Assembly: GCA_003557765.1 (NCBI GenBank)
Contig: PWNO01000154.1
Span: 1 to 16,534 of the forward strand
Direction: 5' to 3'
Length of the DNA: 16,534 nucleotides
From: Bacteroidales bacterium
Lineage (GTDB): Bacteria > Bacteroidota > Bacteroidia > Bacteroidales > UBA7960
Below, piece by piece: positions 1 through 7,322 of the stretch. The notes beneath the pieces are model-generated. The model saw only the letters and a list, made by a program, of their open reading frames with translations, did not search any database and was not told the origin of the DNA. The first letter of the stretch is position 1; the number at the start of each line of letters is the position of its first letter. The position numbers were made by a program, and so were the translations under genes.

Positions 1-2295
1 ACCCATTGGCTCAGCATGGGGTGGCAGATACTGGCTGTTCTGATAACCAGGCGTGCCATAGCCGGCTGCCGCTGCTGCAGAGTGCCAGCTGGATGCCTCT
101 TCTGAAGGCCTGTCCGGGTGCGTTCGTTCCAGGGCTACGCCAGAAGGATTGGCGATCAGCGGGAGGTGCATTTTCTCTTCATATGCGAACTGGTCGATGA
201 TTACATGCCCCTTGGTCGCAAGAGCTACCACACCACTGGTGTTTGTCATGCGGGGCATGCCAGCCAGCTCCCAAAGCACGTCTTGCACCGGAATGTGGTA
301 TGTGCTGTTGACCGCACCCGTATCCTGACTTAGCACCAGGTAGTCGCCGGGAAAGAACAATAAGCTCTCGTCGCTGATCTCCCTTAAGGTATTCAGGGTG
401 TGAGCCAAGGGGTCTCTTGAGGCCAGGACCATCTGCTGCAGGTCAAAAACCCGGCCCGACCGGTTGTAGAGTTCAATATAGCGTGCTCCTCCGGGAGGAG
501 GGTTGAAGAGCACCTCGTTGATCACGATGCCATTATGCTCCGGTTCATAAGGGATGGCTACCCTGGCCTGGTTTTGAAGCAGGATGTTGCCGTCGCAGTC
601 ATATAAGTCCCCGCAGACCTCCAGGGCATATACCTTGCCCTGTTGCAGGGGCTGCTGCAAAGAAAGTTCTGCCCGGGTAAGGTCAGGCAGATTTACGCTT
701 ACTGCGAGAGGAGCACCCGGTCCACTTTTGATGTGATAATGATCAACGTAAAGTAATGAAGCCTTATGCATGGGCTCTGAAAAGTGCAGTCTCACTGTGA
801 GGGAATCCACATAACCTGCGCGTACCAGCCGAGGGTGCGTTGTGTTTGGATTGCTTGCCCGCCTGGAGTTGGTTTCGCCGGGTGTGCCACCCCTTGTGTC
901 TTTTGAGGTCTTCCAGTTTTCTGCCCCCTGGCCGTAATTATAAGGGTCGATTTTTTCCAAAGACCATCCGCCCTGTGATTTTGCCGCATCCCGGTACCAG
1001 CGGTCGGAATATTCCACGAAAGACAGCAGCTGACCGGCATTGTCCCAGAGGGCGAGGGAGTTGCCGCCAATGGTAAAAGCCGTGGCAGACAAGCCGGGCA
1101 CAGCCAGCACAGGACCAAAAGCCTCCAGTTCCGGATAAGCGTCTTCTGTGCACAGCACCAGGTACCCTTTCGGCCAGATGGTGGCATAAGGCAACTCCCG
1201 GCGGGTGTCTCCGTGCTGCAATACCCATCCCTCCAAATCAATGGGCAAGTTGGTGGTATTATAAAGCTCCACCCAGTCGTGAGGAGGCAGGCCTACTTCC
1301 GGCCTGCTGTTGGCCATGACTTCATTGAAGACCACGTCGAACATCTCCGGCACATAGTTGGCAAACTGCCCGTTGTAAGGCAACATAACTTGTCCGTCTG
1401 CTCCGAGGATGTTGTCCGCCGTGAGGGTATAGGCGTGGTTTTCAGCGAAAGTGTCCGCAAACTGTAAGCGTACCACATAGGGCTTTCCGGGGTCAAAAGC
1501 GGCAATAAGGGGGCTTCCAATCCCTCCGTCTACATAATAATTTCCGGTTGTTTGTGCCGAAGGGGCATGCAATACCGTATTGAAACAGACATCAAGGACC
1601 TCTGGCGAAACCACCCGGACCCGCGTTACCTCTGGTGCTGCCCCCGGGAGGATGTCTCCCACACGAAACGCATCAAAATAAAAACGTCGGCTGTTGCTGA
1701 CAGTATATGTGCAGCGAATGCCAAACCAATGACTGGACGAATAGGTGTTGTCGAAAACCTGCCCCTGGGGGATGAACAGCTCACCACCCCCTGGTGCCAC
1801 CAGCACGCTCCAGTTGCCCACGCTGTCGCGAAAAACCCTGATTCGCATGATGTTGTTGCTTGCCTCTGCCACCTGCATGGGGCCGGTTACCAGGACCGTC
1901 TCTTTTGTGCCGTCCTGACGGCAGAAGAATACGCGTTTCATGTCACCCCCGGTCTTCCCGACCTGGATAAAATAACCGTTAAGAGGTGCGCTCAGGTCGG
2001 CCTTATCGCTGACCAAATATATCCGCGGATGATTGTTGTCAGAAGGCGTGAAGCCAATCCGCAACCAGAAGTCCCACTGCGTGTCTGCAACAACCTGGCT
2101 CTGCGTCGACAGCCAGGCCATCCCGGCTTCATTGTCGAACAGGCGAAGCTGGCCATTGTCTACAACGAATTTTTCGCGGTCTCCAATCCAGGATGGATTC
2201 TCCGTGAAGTTGCCATTGCTGAAATTATCCGAAAACTGGGCAAAAAGAAGCAAAGGAGAACAAAAAAAGACAAAAAACAACATTATTCTAATCAT
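1..2295 (-). CDS. Secreted lamin-tail-domain (LTD) protein, 3' end beyond the left edge (partial)
   Basis: The frame is open without a stop from the ATG at 2295 to position 1, giving 765 codons; the C-terminus lies outside the window. Residues 1-20 are a signal peptide (hydrophobic run after MIRIM, ending LLLFAQ). Residues 21-215 look like a concanavalin/LamG-like beta domain (starting FSDNFSNGNF). Then come an Ig-like (SbsA/Big_5-type) domain at about 220-312, an LTD at about 318-478 (FNEVMANS, DWVELYN, ending GGTPGETNS), a second Ig-like domain at about 488-585, and a second LTD at about 588-755 (IVINEVLFNP, YIELYNRSG, ending YGTPGYQNS). In Bacteroidota such proteins are exported and often end in a type IX secretion sorting domain, which would be off-window. 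ATG 2283 (Met5) is an alternative start. Function is unknown; an extracellular structural or adhesive role is inference. The domain calls are by eye. Confidence 0.85.
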   Translation of the reverse strand, partial: MIRIMLFFVFFCSPLLLFAQFSDNFSNGNFTENPSWIGDREKFVVDNGQLRLFDNEAGMAWLSTQSQVVADTQWDFWLRIGFTPSDNNHPRIYLVSDKADLSAPLNGYFIQVGKTGGDMKRVFFCRQDGTKETVLVTGPMQVAEASNNIMRIRVFRDSVGNWSVLVAPGGGELFIPQGQVFDNTYSSSHWFGIRCTYTVSNSRRFYFDAFRVGDILPGAAPEVTRVRVVSPEVLDVCFNTVLHAPSAQTTGNYYVDGGIGSPLIAAFDPGKPYVVRLQFADTFAENHAYTLTADNILGADGQVMLPYNGQFANYVPEMFDVVFNEVMANSRPEVGLPPHDWVELYNTTNLPIDLEGWVLQHGDTRRELPYATIWPKGYLVLCTEDAYPELEAFGPVLAVPGLSATAFTIGGNSLALWDNAGQLLSFVEYSDRWYRDAAKSQGGWSLEKIDPYNYGQGAENWKTSKDTRGGTPGETNSRRASNPNTTHPRLVRAGYVDSLTVRLHFSEPMHKASLLYVDHYHIKSGPGAPLAVSVNLPDLTRAELSLQQPLQQGKVYALEVCGDLYDCDGNILLQNQARVAIPYEPEHNGIVINEVLFNPPPGGARYIELYNRSGRVFDLQQMVLASRDPLAHTLNTLREISDESLLFFPGDYLVLSQDTGAVNSTYHIPVQDVLWELAGMPRMTNTSGVVALATKGHVIIDQFAYEEKMHLPLIANPSGVALERTHPDRPSEEASSWHSAAAAAGYGTPGYQNSQYLPPHAEPMG

Positions 2296-2390
2296 AATAA
2301 TATAATTTAAGACATAAAAGTATAACAATTATTTTAAAACCGGGTCGTTTTTTTTGACGAAATTTGTGTTTGGCTCAAAAGATAAGCTGT
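2296..2390. promoter_or_regulatory. Divergent intergenic region between the LTD gene and asd
   Basis: This 95-bp, strongly AT-rich gap must hold the promoters of both divergent genes. The Bacteroidota promoter has a -7 box TAnnTTTG. On the minus strand TACTTTTA (2315-2322) fits this box except at the last base and lies about 20 nt before the LTD start. On the plus strand GAAATTTG (2359-2366) fits except at the first base, about 25 nt before the asd ATG. Neither has a convincing -33 TTTG partner, so only the location, not the boxes, is well supported. No Shine-Dalgarno sequence precedes either start codon. Confidence 0.4.
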
Positions 2391-3383
2391 ATGGTAATAG
2401 CATTAATTGGCGCCACCGGCTTGGTGGGCAAGATGATGATGCGTGTCCTGGAGGAGCGCAACTTTCCGGTTACGGACTTTATTCCTTGTGCTTCTGCGCG
2501 CTCCGTGGGGCGGGAAGTGGTCTTCGAAGGCAAGGCATACCGGGTGAGGTCAGTAGAAGATGGTCTGGCGGCCAGGCCGGATATCGCATTGTTTTCAGCG
2601 GGGTCGGCTACATCAAAGGAATATGCCGCTGCTTTTGCTGACGCAGGCTGTATGGTTATTGACAATTCATCCGCCTGGCGGGCTGATCCGACCGTGCCAC
2701 TTGTCGTTCCGGAGGTGAACCCGCACACGGTGACCAAAGACACCCGGATCATTGCCAATCCCAATTGCAGCACCATCCAGATGGTCGTGCCGCTGGCACC
2801 CATCCACCGGGCATATGGCATTCGCAGGCTGGTAATTGCCACCTATCAGTCGGTTACAGGAACCGGCGTAAAAGCTGTGCAACAGTTGCAGGATGAACGA
2901 GCCGGCAAGCAGGGTGAAAAAGCATACCCGCACCCCATAGACCTGAATTGCTTTCCCCATGGAGGGGACTTCCTGGACAATGGATATACGGCGGAAGAGA
3001 TGAAGCTGGTGAATGAGACCCGGAAGATCCTGGAGGCTGCGGACATCCGCATCACCGCCACGGTTGTAAGAATCCCCGTGATGGGTGGCCATTCGGAAGC
3101 CGTCAACCTGGAGCTTGAAAAAGACTTTTCATTGGAAGACGTTCGCCACATGCTTCAGCAAACACCGGGCGTTGTGGTGCAAGACGACCCGGCGACCAAC
3201 ACTTACCCGATGCCGCGGTTTGTGGAAGGAAGGGATGAGGTTTTCGTGGGCCGCATCCGGCGGGATCCGTCAGTGCCTCATGGCCTTGACTTATGGATTG
3301 TTGCGGACAACCTGCGAAAGGGCGCTGCGGTTAATGCTGTGCAGATTGCGGAGATTGCCAGGGAAGGAGGCAGTAGGCAGTAA
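2391..3383 (+). CDS. asd: Aspartate-semialdehyde dehydrogenase
   Basis: It reduces 4-phospho-L-aspartate to L-aspartate 4-semialdehyde with NADPH (EC 1.2.1.11), the branch-point step to lysine/diaminopimelate, methionine and threonine. The 330-residue protein begins with the nucleotide-binding motif GATGLVG (residues 7-13). It has the catalytic cysteine in NPNCSTIQ (Cys126), the motif YQSVTGTG (152-159), and the conserved GHSE with His234. Length is normal for the family. An in-frame TTG at 2364 would add nine residues, but the ATG at 2391 places the Rossmann fold directly at the N-terminus as usual, so I chose it. The last codons (Ser-Arg-Gln-stop) lie inside a 7-bp tandem array that continues past the gene. 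It is the only plus-strand gene here and converges on glyS. Confidence 0.97.
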   Translation: MVIALIGATGLVGKMMMRVLEERNFPVTDFIPCASARSVGREVVFEGKAYRVRSVEDGLAARPDIALFSAGSATSKEYAAAFADAGCMVIDNSSAWRADPTVPLVVPEVNPHTVTKDTRIIANPNCSTIQMVVPLAPIHRAYGIRRLVIATYQSVTGTGVKAVQQLQDERAGKQGEKAYPHPIDLNCFPHGGDFLDNGYTAEEMKLVNETRKILEAADIRITATVVRIPVMGGHSEAVNLELEKDFSLEDVRHMLQQTPGVVVQDDPATNTYPMPRFVEGRDEVFVGRIRRDPSVPHGLDLWIVADNLRKGAAVNAVQIAEIAREGGSRQ

Positions 3384-3410
3384 GAAGTAGGCAGTAAGTA
3401 GCAAGAAAGA
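3369..3410 (+). repeat. Degenerate 7-bp tandem array overlapping the asd stop codon
   Basis: Six consecutive 7-bp units can be read: GGCAGTA, GGCAGTA, AGAAGTA, GGCAGTA, AGTAGCA, AGAAAGA. The array starts inside the asd coding sequence and supplies its TAA stop (3381-3383). Related arrays in the same orientation relative to the gene follow glyS (3845-3865) and the RND permease gene (7323-7343). Confidence 0.85.
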
Positions 3411-3509
3411 AATGTTCAGACAGGCTTAGACTTTGTTTTTTTTTGTTTGTGTTGGTTTAGCCGGAAGATATTCAGGCGCCTGTGTCACTGGCAAAAGTTC
3501 AGTGGCTGT

Positions 3510-3545
3510 GTTTGGCTTCGCCGAGTTCACAAGTGCTCGGTTTAT
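3510..3545 (-). repeat. Dispersed hairpin repeat, copy 1
   Basis: On the plus strand the element begins GTTTGGCTTCGCC and ends GTGCTCGGTTTAT. It folds as CCGAG (3521-3525) with CTCGG (3536-3540) around a 10-nt loop, preceded by a GGC-TTC-GCC mini-hairpin. A second copy with the same layout and the same loop length is at 13192-13227. It lies downstream of glyS in minus-strand sense. Confidence 0.7.
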
Positions 3546-3600
3546 GTGTTTATGGTTTTGCAAAACAAGGCTAATCAGCACTTTGTGATTTGTGTTTTTG

Positions 3601-3643
3601 GGTCCACAAACACACACAAATGGGTCCACAAATGCACACAAAT
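3601..3643. repeat. 22-bp tandem repeat of the CACAAAT type
   Basis: Two 21-bp copies (3601-3621 and 3623-3643), each GGTCCACAAA followed by a CACAAAT-ending half, repeat with a 22-bp period and two mismatches. The 15-mer CAAATGCACACAAAT at 3629-3643 recurs exactly at 7251-7265 in another gap. Confidence 0.75.
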
Positions 3644-3661
3644 ACGTTGGCCAAACTCAAA

Positions 3662-3763
3662 CTGCTGGAAACAAGCGCCAAGTTGGAAGGCCAAGTGATG
3701 TTTTGCGGATCCTGCTGGAAACCAGTGCCATGATGGATAGCCTAAGCGCTGTCCCTGCGGCTC
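3662..3763. repeat. Diverged 50-bp direct repeat
   Basis: Both copies (3662-3711 and 3712-3763) begin CTGCTGGAAAC. Over the first 33 bases 26 are identical, and weaker similarity continues to a shared TGCGG(A/C)TC at the end. The 50-bp period is not a multiple of three, so this is not a protein repeat in one frame. I do not recognise it as part of a known mobile element. Confidence 0.6.
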
Positions 3764-3844
3764 TTCCCGGAGAAAAAATGGAGCCAGCCAAGTCCGGCCC
3801 TGACAAGGACCCAATGCGCCATCTCCGCAGCCTAATTGCCGCGG

Positions 3845-3865
3845 TTACTCCTTACTTCTTACTAA
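3845..3865 (-). repeat. 7-bp array AGTAAGN overlapping the glyS stop codon
   Basis: The plus strand reads TTACTCC, TTACTTC, TTACTAA. On the glyS coding strand this is AGTAAGN repeated, and it contains the last codons and the TAA stop. It is the same unit type as at the 3' ends of asd and the RND gene. Confidence 0.75.
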
Positions 3866-5377
3866 AACCCGCTCGCGTACCACATCAGCAATACGCTCCA
3901 CCGGAATCCGATCTTGCTTCATGCTATCCCGCTCCCGGATGGTGACGGTATCATTCTCCAGGGTATCGTGGTCGATGGTAATGCAATAGGGTGTGCCGAT
4001 GGCATCGTGCCGGCGGTAGCGGCGTCCGATGGCGTCCTTGTCCTCGTATTGGCACATGAAATCGTATTTGAGGCGGTCGAAGATCTCCCGTCCTTTTTCC
4101 GGCAGGCCATCTTTTTTGACAAGTGGCAGCACGGCCACCTTGGTAGGAGCCAGTGCCGGAGGGATGTTCATCACCACCCGTTCGCTGCCATCTTCCAGCT
4201 TTTCCTCCTTGTAGGCGTGACTGATCACCGCCAGAAACATCCTGTCCAAACCAATGGAAGTCTCCACCACGTAAGGCACATAGCTGTCGTTGGTTTCCGG
4301 ATCAAAGTATTGAAGCTTCTTGCCACTGAACTTCTGGTGCGCTCCGAGGTCGAAGTCGGTACGGGAGTGTACACCTTCAACCTCTTTGAATCCAAAGGGA
4401 AAGTTAAACTCAATGTCGACAGCTGCATTGGCGTAGTGAGCCAATTTTTCGTGCTTGTGGATGCGGAACAGCTCTTCGGGGATTCCCAGGGCCAGGTGCC
4501 ATTGCATCCGTTGTTCCTTCCAGTATTCAAACCAGTCGGCCTCCTGACCGGGTCGCACAAAATACTGCATCTCCATCTGCTCAAACTCCCGCATCCGGAA
4601 GATGAACTGCCGTGCCACAATCTCATTGCGGAAGGCTTTCCCGATCTGGGCGATGCCGAAAGGCAGTTTTTTCCGGCCAGTCTTTTGCACGTTCAGGTAG
4701 TTCACGAAGATCCCCTGGGCTGTTTCGGGGCGCAAATAGATGGTCGATGCGGTTTCCCCCATGGATCCCATCTGTGAGCTGAACATCAGGTTAAACTGCC
4801 TGACGTCGGTCCAGTTGCGTGAACCTGAAACCGGACAGGCGATCTCCAGGTCTTCGATGAGCTTCTTCAGATCACCAAGCTGCCCGTCTTCCATAGCAGG
4901 CACGAAGCGCGCGTTGATGTCGTCGATTTTTTTCACGTTCGCCTGCACCCGGGGGTTTGTCTCGCGGAACATCGCCTCGTCGAAAGACTCTCCGAAGCGC
5001 TTGGCCGCCTTCTTCACCTCCTTTAATATCTTGTCTTCAAGCTTGGCGATGTGATCTTCAATAAGCACATCTGCACGATAACGTTTCTTCGAATCCTTGT
5101 TGTCGATCAGCGGATCGTTAAACGCATCCACGTGTCCAGAAGCCTTCCAGACCGTAGGGTGCATGAAAATGGCTGAATCCAGCCCCACAATCTCCTCGTG
5201 GTGCTGGACCATCGACCTCCACCAATAGTCCTTGATGTTATTCTTCAGCTCAACGCCCTGCTGTCCGTAATCGTAGACTGCGCTGAGGCCGTCATAGATC
5301 TCGCTCGACTGGAATATAAAGCCGTATTCTTTACAATGTGCAATGATTTTTTTGAACGTGTCTTCGCCTTTGCTCAT
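3845..5377 (-). CDS. glyS: Glycyl-tRNA synthetase (single-chain, homodimeric type)
   Basis: It charges tRNA-Gly with glycine (EC 6.1.1.14) in the cytoplasm. The 510-residue protein is the one-chain class II form, not the alpha/beta tetramer of Escherichia coli. Visible features are the substrate-site segment YLRPETAQGIF (214-224), motif 2 from FRNEI (249-253) to REFEQMEMQYF (263-273), motif 3 ETSIGLDRMFLAV (372-384), and a C-terminal anticodon-binding domain from about residue 415 (VAVLPLVKK). The ATG at 5377 gives the expected N-terminus (EDTFKKIIAHCKEYGF) and follows an A-rich leader without a Shine-Dalgarno sequence. The final codons and TAA stop fall in a TTACTNN (minus: AGTAAGN) 7-bp array. 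The gene follows the lipid kinase after 223 bp and may have its own promoter. Confidence 0.97.
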   Translation of the reverse strand: MSKGEDTFKKIIAHCKEYGFIFQSSEIYDGLSAVYDYGQQGVELKNNIKDYWWRSMVQHHEEIVGLDSAIFMHPTVWKASGHVDAFNDPLIDNKDSKKRYRADVLIEDHIAKLEDKILKEVKKAAKRFGESFDEAMFRETNPRVQANVKKIDDINARFVPAMEDGQLGDLKKLIEDLEIACPVSGSRNWTDVRQFNLMFSSQMGSMGETASTIYLRPETAQGIFVNYLNVQKTGRKKLPFGIAQIGKAFRNEIVARQFIFRMREFEQMEMQYFVRPGQEADWFEYWKEQRMQWHLALGIPEELFRIHKHEKLAHYANAAVDIEFNFPFGFKEVEGVHSRTDFDLGAHQKFSGKKLQYFDPETNDSYVPYVVETSIGLDRMFLAVISHAYKEEKLEDGSERVVMNIPPALAPTKVAVLPLVKKDGLPEKGREIFDRLKYDFMCQYEDKDAIGRRYRRHDAIGTPYCITIDHDTLENDTVTIRERDSMKQDRIPVERIADVVRERVLVRSKE

Positions 5378-5600
5378 ATGTTATTTTGTTTCTGGTGTTT
5401 GCGTTTTTTGTTTGTGATTTTCAGCGTGTTGTGGCATTCTGAATCTGTATTCACGATGTCAAAAAGGGTCGTTGGCTTTTGGCGACAACCCGCCACATTC
5501 CAATTCAAAACTTTCAGCGCCCAGTGCCCAACACCCATTACCCAGTGTGTCAAAACCTCCCCATGGCGCTTTCTTTTTGTTAAGATGCAGTTTGATCTCG
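5378..5600. other. Gap between the lipid kinase gene and glyS
   Basis: This 223-bp gap holds a 4-unit 7-bp array (5517-5544). It also holds an imperfect inverted repeat around GGGTCGTTGGC-TTTT-GGCGACAACCC (5466-5490) in the glyS leader. I found no clear Bacteroidota -33/-7 promoter pair. On the minus strand a TTGACA occurs about 80 nt before the glyS start but lacks a good partner box. The leader does not show T-box features. Confidence 0.5.
5517..5544 (-). repeat. 7-bp tandem array TGGGNNN, four units
   Basis: The plus strand reads GCGCCCA, GTGCCCA, ACACCCA, TTACCCA, that is NNNCCCA four times without interruption. On the minus strand it is TGGGNNN and starts about 57 nt after the lipid kinase stop codon. 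The constant part is four bases and the three others vary. Confidence 0.8.
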
Positions 5601-6578
5601 TTAAACGGTCAGGGGCTTCGTCTTGTTCATGCTGCCCCACTTGTGCTCATTAACCACTACCTGCACGCTTTGTGGGATGATGTCGAAGGTAAAGGGCGAG
5701 TGTCCGAGGGACTCCCCGTCGGCTTCAAGCAAGATGGGTGTCTTGCAATGTACGCTGATCTTTTTCCCCATCATGGTTTCGACCTTGTGGTATTGTTTGA
5801 TGGTGCCATCATAGAGGCGGCGTACGTTTGACACGACCGACCACTTGCTGAGGTCCTTGATCAGGGTAAGGTCAAAGAGTCCGTCGTTCGGAATGGCATC
5901 AGGAGCTTGTTTCATTCCGCCTCCGTTGTATTGTCCGATTCCTATGCCAATGCTGAAATAGAGGTCTTTCACCTCCTTGCCGTCCACCCGGACAGTGGTA
6001 CTGCACGATTTATAAGAGAAGAGCGACCCGAGCAGATGTTTGAAGTATAAGAGGGGGTTCCCTTTACCCCTGCGCTTGTCGGCATTGGTTTTCTGTGCCA
6101 CCAAGCCGTCAAAACCCACTCCGGCCATGTTGACAAAATACCGGGTGCCTTGCCGTTTGCTGTTGTAATAACTCACGATACCGGCATCCTGCAGCATCGT
6201 ATACTCCTTCCGGAGCAGTTGAATGGCTTGCTCGTAATCCGTTGGAATGCCCCACGTCCGCACCCAGTCATTGCCGGTGCCGACCGGGATCATGCCTGCC
6301 GTGACGCTTGTGGTGGGAATGATATTTTGGGAAAAGATGCCGTTGACCACCTCGTTCATGGTTCCGTCGCCCCCTACGGCTATGAACTTTTGATGTCCTG
6401 ACCGGATGTTTTCAGCTACCAGGGTGATGGCATGCCGGGGGCCTTCGGTAAACGCTGCCTTATAATCAAAGCCATGTTTGTCAAGCAGCCGGGAGATCTT
6501 TCCCCAGTCTCTGCTTACCTTTCCAATGCCGGCATTGGGATTTACAATTACCAGCCACTCATTTACTTGCCTGGCCAT
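5601..6578 (-). CDS. Diacylglycerol/lipid kinase family protein (YegS/BmrU type)
   Basis: It is a soluble ATP-dependent lipid kinase of the diacylglycerol kinase catalytic family; the exact lipid substrate cannot be read from sequence. With the ATG at 6578 the protein has 325 residues, the usual length. The N-terminal domain shows VNPNAG (residues 12-17), the nucleotide-binding signature GGDGTMNEVVNG (69-80) and PVGTGNDW (98-105). The C-terminal part is the beta-sandwich domain containing LLEADGE. A TTG at 6596 would add six residues, but the ATG is closer to family N-termini and is preferred. It lies downstream of the PII-like gene in the same direction after a 252-bp gap, which suggests separate transcription. 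Confidence 0.92.
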   Translation of the reverse strand: MARQVNEWLVIVNPNAGIGKVSRDWGKISRLLDKHGFDYKAAFTEGPRHAITLVAENIRSGHQKFIAVGGDGTMNEVVNGIFSQNIIPTTSVTAGMIPVGTGNDWVRTWGIPTDYEQAIQLLRKEYTMLQDAGIVSYYNSKRQGTRYFVNMAGVGFDGLVAQKTNADKRRGKGNPLLYFKHLLGSLFSYKSCSTTVRVDGKEVKDLYFSIGIGIGQYNGGGMKQAPDAIPNDGLFDLTLIKDLSKWSVVSNVRRLYDGTIKQYHKVETMMGKKISVHCKTPILLEADGESLGHSPFTFDIIPQSVQVVVNEHKWGSMNKTKPLTV

Positions 6579-6830
6579 CAGCTGTTTTTTTACCAATTGA
6601 TCTGCCCGGTGTCATGTCTATGCGGCTTTAGCCGATCCGGCTCCCCGGCCCTTCTCCCAACTTCTCAAAACAAATATTTGCATGGCTAAGCCCATGCCCG
6701 CACCTTTTTACGTGGCGAAAAGGTCTAAGCGACTTAAACGACGCCAGGGCATGCATGCGACACCTTGGTTAAGAAGGTGCAAAGGTATAAAAAAAAGGCT
6801 TTTGGCAGGGCGTATTTAGAAGCTGGTCAT
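6579..6830. other. Gap between the PII-like gene and the lipid kinase, several palindromes
   Basis: This 252-bp gap has no gene. It contains perfect inverted repeats: CGGCT/AGCCG (6623-6634), GCATGG/CCATGC with a 6-nt loop (6680-6697), the 10-bp palindrome GCATGCATGC (6749-6758), and CACCTT/AAGGTG with a 7-nt loop (6761-6779). A run of eight A (T on the minus strand) lies at about 6789-6796. None combines hairpin and T-run in the right order for a minus-strand terminator. Confidence 0.6.
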
Positions 6831-6838
6831 TCAGACCA
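6824..6838 (-). terminator. Small hairpin over the stop codon of the PII-like gene (possible terminator)
   Basis: TGGTC (6824-6828) and GACCA (6834-6838) pair perfectly around a 5-nt loop that contains the TGA stop of the PII-like gene. In minus-strand sense a T-run follows about 28 nt later. The spacing is too long for a standard intrinsic terminator, so the call is weak. Confidence 0.25.
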
Positions 6839-7124
6839 TCTCTTCGACAGGCCACTGAAAGGCCCTGATTCCCTGCTGGCTGGCTTTTTCTTCAATAGCC
6901 TTTACCCCGGCGAGCAGCTTATTCGCTTTTTCGTCATCCACTACCGAGAGGATGGCAGTGTTCATTGCCGGCCAGGTGTGGGTGCCCATGTGGGGCTCTC
7001 CGGTATTGGTGCCACGCCCCATCACGTCTTCCCACTGTGTAAACCCGCGGGCACTGGTTTTGTCCAGCAACTCCGCCACACGTTCGGTCAGCGCCTGGTT
7101 GTATACAATAAATATGGCTTTCAT
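6831..7124 (-). CDS. PII-like protein associated with the RND pump (PG0541 family)
   Basis: The 97-residue protein starts MKAIFIVYNQ and has the predicted beta-alpha-beta-beta-alpha-beta order of the PII/CutA-like ferredoxin fold. Residues about 28-58 (from FTQWEDVMGRG to TWPAMNTAIL) form a long loop region comparable in position to the T-loop. From memory it matches the Bacteroidales transporter-associated family named after PG0541 of Porphyromonas gingivalis, also encoded next to an RND pump. PII-family proteins bind small molecules and control transporters or enzymes, so a regulatory role on the adjacent permease is likely but is inference. It is last in the efflux cluster, 236 bp after the permease gene, and that gap is full of repeats, so it may have its own promoter. 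Confidence 0.82.
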   Translation of the reverse strand: MKAIFIVYNQALTERVAELLDKTSARGFTQWEDVMGRGTNTGEPHMGTHTWPAMNTAILSVVDDEKANKLLAGVKAIEEKASQQGIRAFQWPVEEMV

Positions 7125-7141
7125 AATCTCTCTATTAATGT

Positions 7142-7175
7142 CTAAAAGTCAAAAGGCCCAAAAGTCTAAAAGTCC
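7142..7175. repeat. AAAAGTC-type short tandem array
   Basis: The tract is built from TCTAAAA, GTCAAAA, GGCCCAAAA, GTCTAAAA and GTCC, that is 7-9 bp units with a constant AAAA. A looser relative lies at about 12955-13005 upstream of the tolC-type gene, followed there by the same AAAAGTCC.GG.TTGCG segment. Confidence 0.6.
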
Positions 7176-7322
7176 AGGTTTGCGGTGTTTTGTGCCAGGG
7201 TAAGGAGGCTTTAAGTTATCCACAACACAAATTGACACAAATGGTTTTCTCAAATGCACACAAATGCCCCGGGTAACTTCAAACCTCAAATTGCCTCATT
7301 CTCATTCTTAACCTTAACCTTC

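Larger units (their letters stand above)
3384..3844. other. Convergent intergenic region asd/glyS, repeat-rich, no gene
   Basis: No supported gene lies in these 461 bp; the open frames are short and unlike known proteins. After the end of the asd array there is a T-rich stretch (about 3431-3453), a perfect 10-bp palindrome CAGGCGCCTG (3473-3482), and an inverted repeat CACTG/CAGTG (3486-3490 with 3500-3504). Then come the hairpin repeat at 3510-3545, a 22-bp tandem repeat at 3601-3643, and a diverged 50-bp direct repeat at 3662-3763. I found no classical hairpin plus T-run terminator for either convergent gene. Confidence 0.75.

Noticed and set aside
792..1241. 149-residue minus-strand open frame with an overlapping 96-residue one
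   Set aside because: Both are off-frame readings of the LTD gene; the LTD frame is open throughout and gives sensible domains.
1552..2310. 252-residue plus-strand open frame
   Set aside because: It lies antisense to the signal-peptide-bearing LTD gene, has no family resemblance and ends in low-complexity Lys/Gln/Asn codons.
2364..2390. asd starting at the TTG at 2364
   Set aside because: The ATG at 2391 puts the nucleotide-binding motif at the usual distance from the N-terminus.
3592..3945. 117-residue plus-strand frame in the asd/glyS gap
   Set aside because: It runs through tandem repeats, overlaps the glyS 3' end and resembles no known protein; I treat it as noncoding.
3914..4777. 287-residue plus-strand open frame
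   Set aside because: It is antisense to glyS, whose motifs are all intact; the composition (Val/His/Leu-rich) is typical of an antisense shadow.
5378..5600. T-box or other riboswitch before glyS
   Set aside because: No T-box specifier/antiterminator sequence or known riboswitch core is visible; only an imperfect inverted repeat is present.
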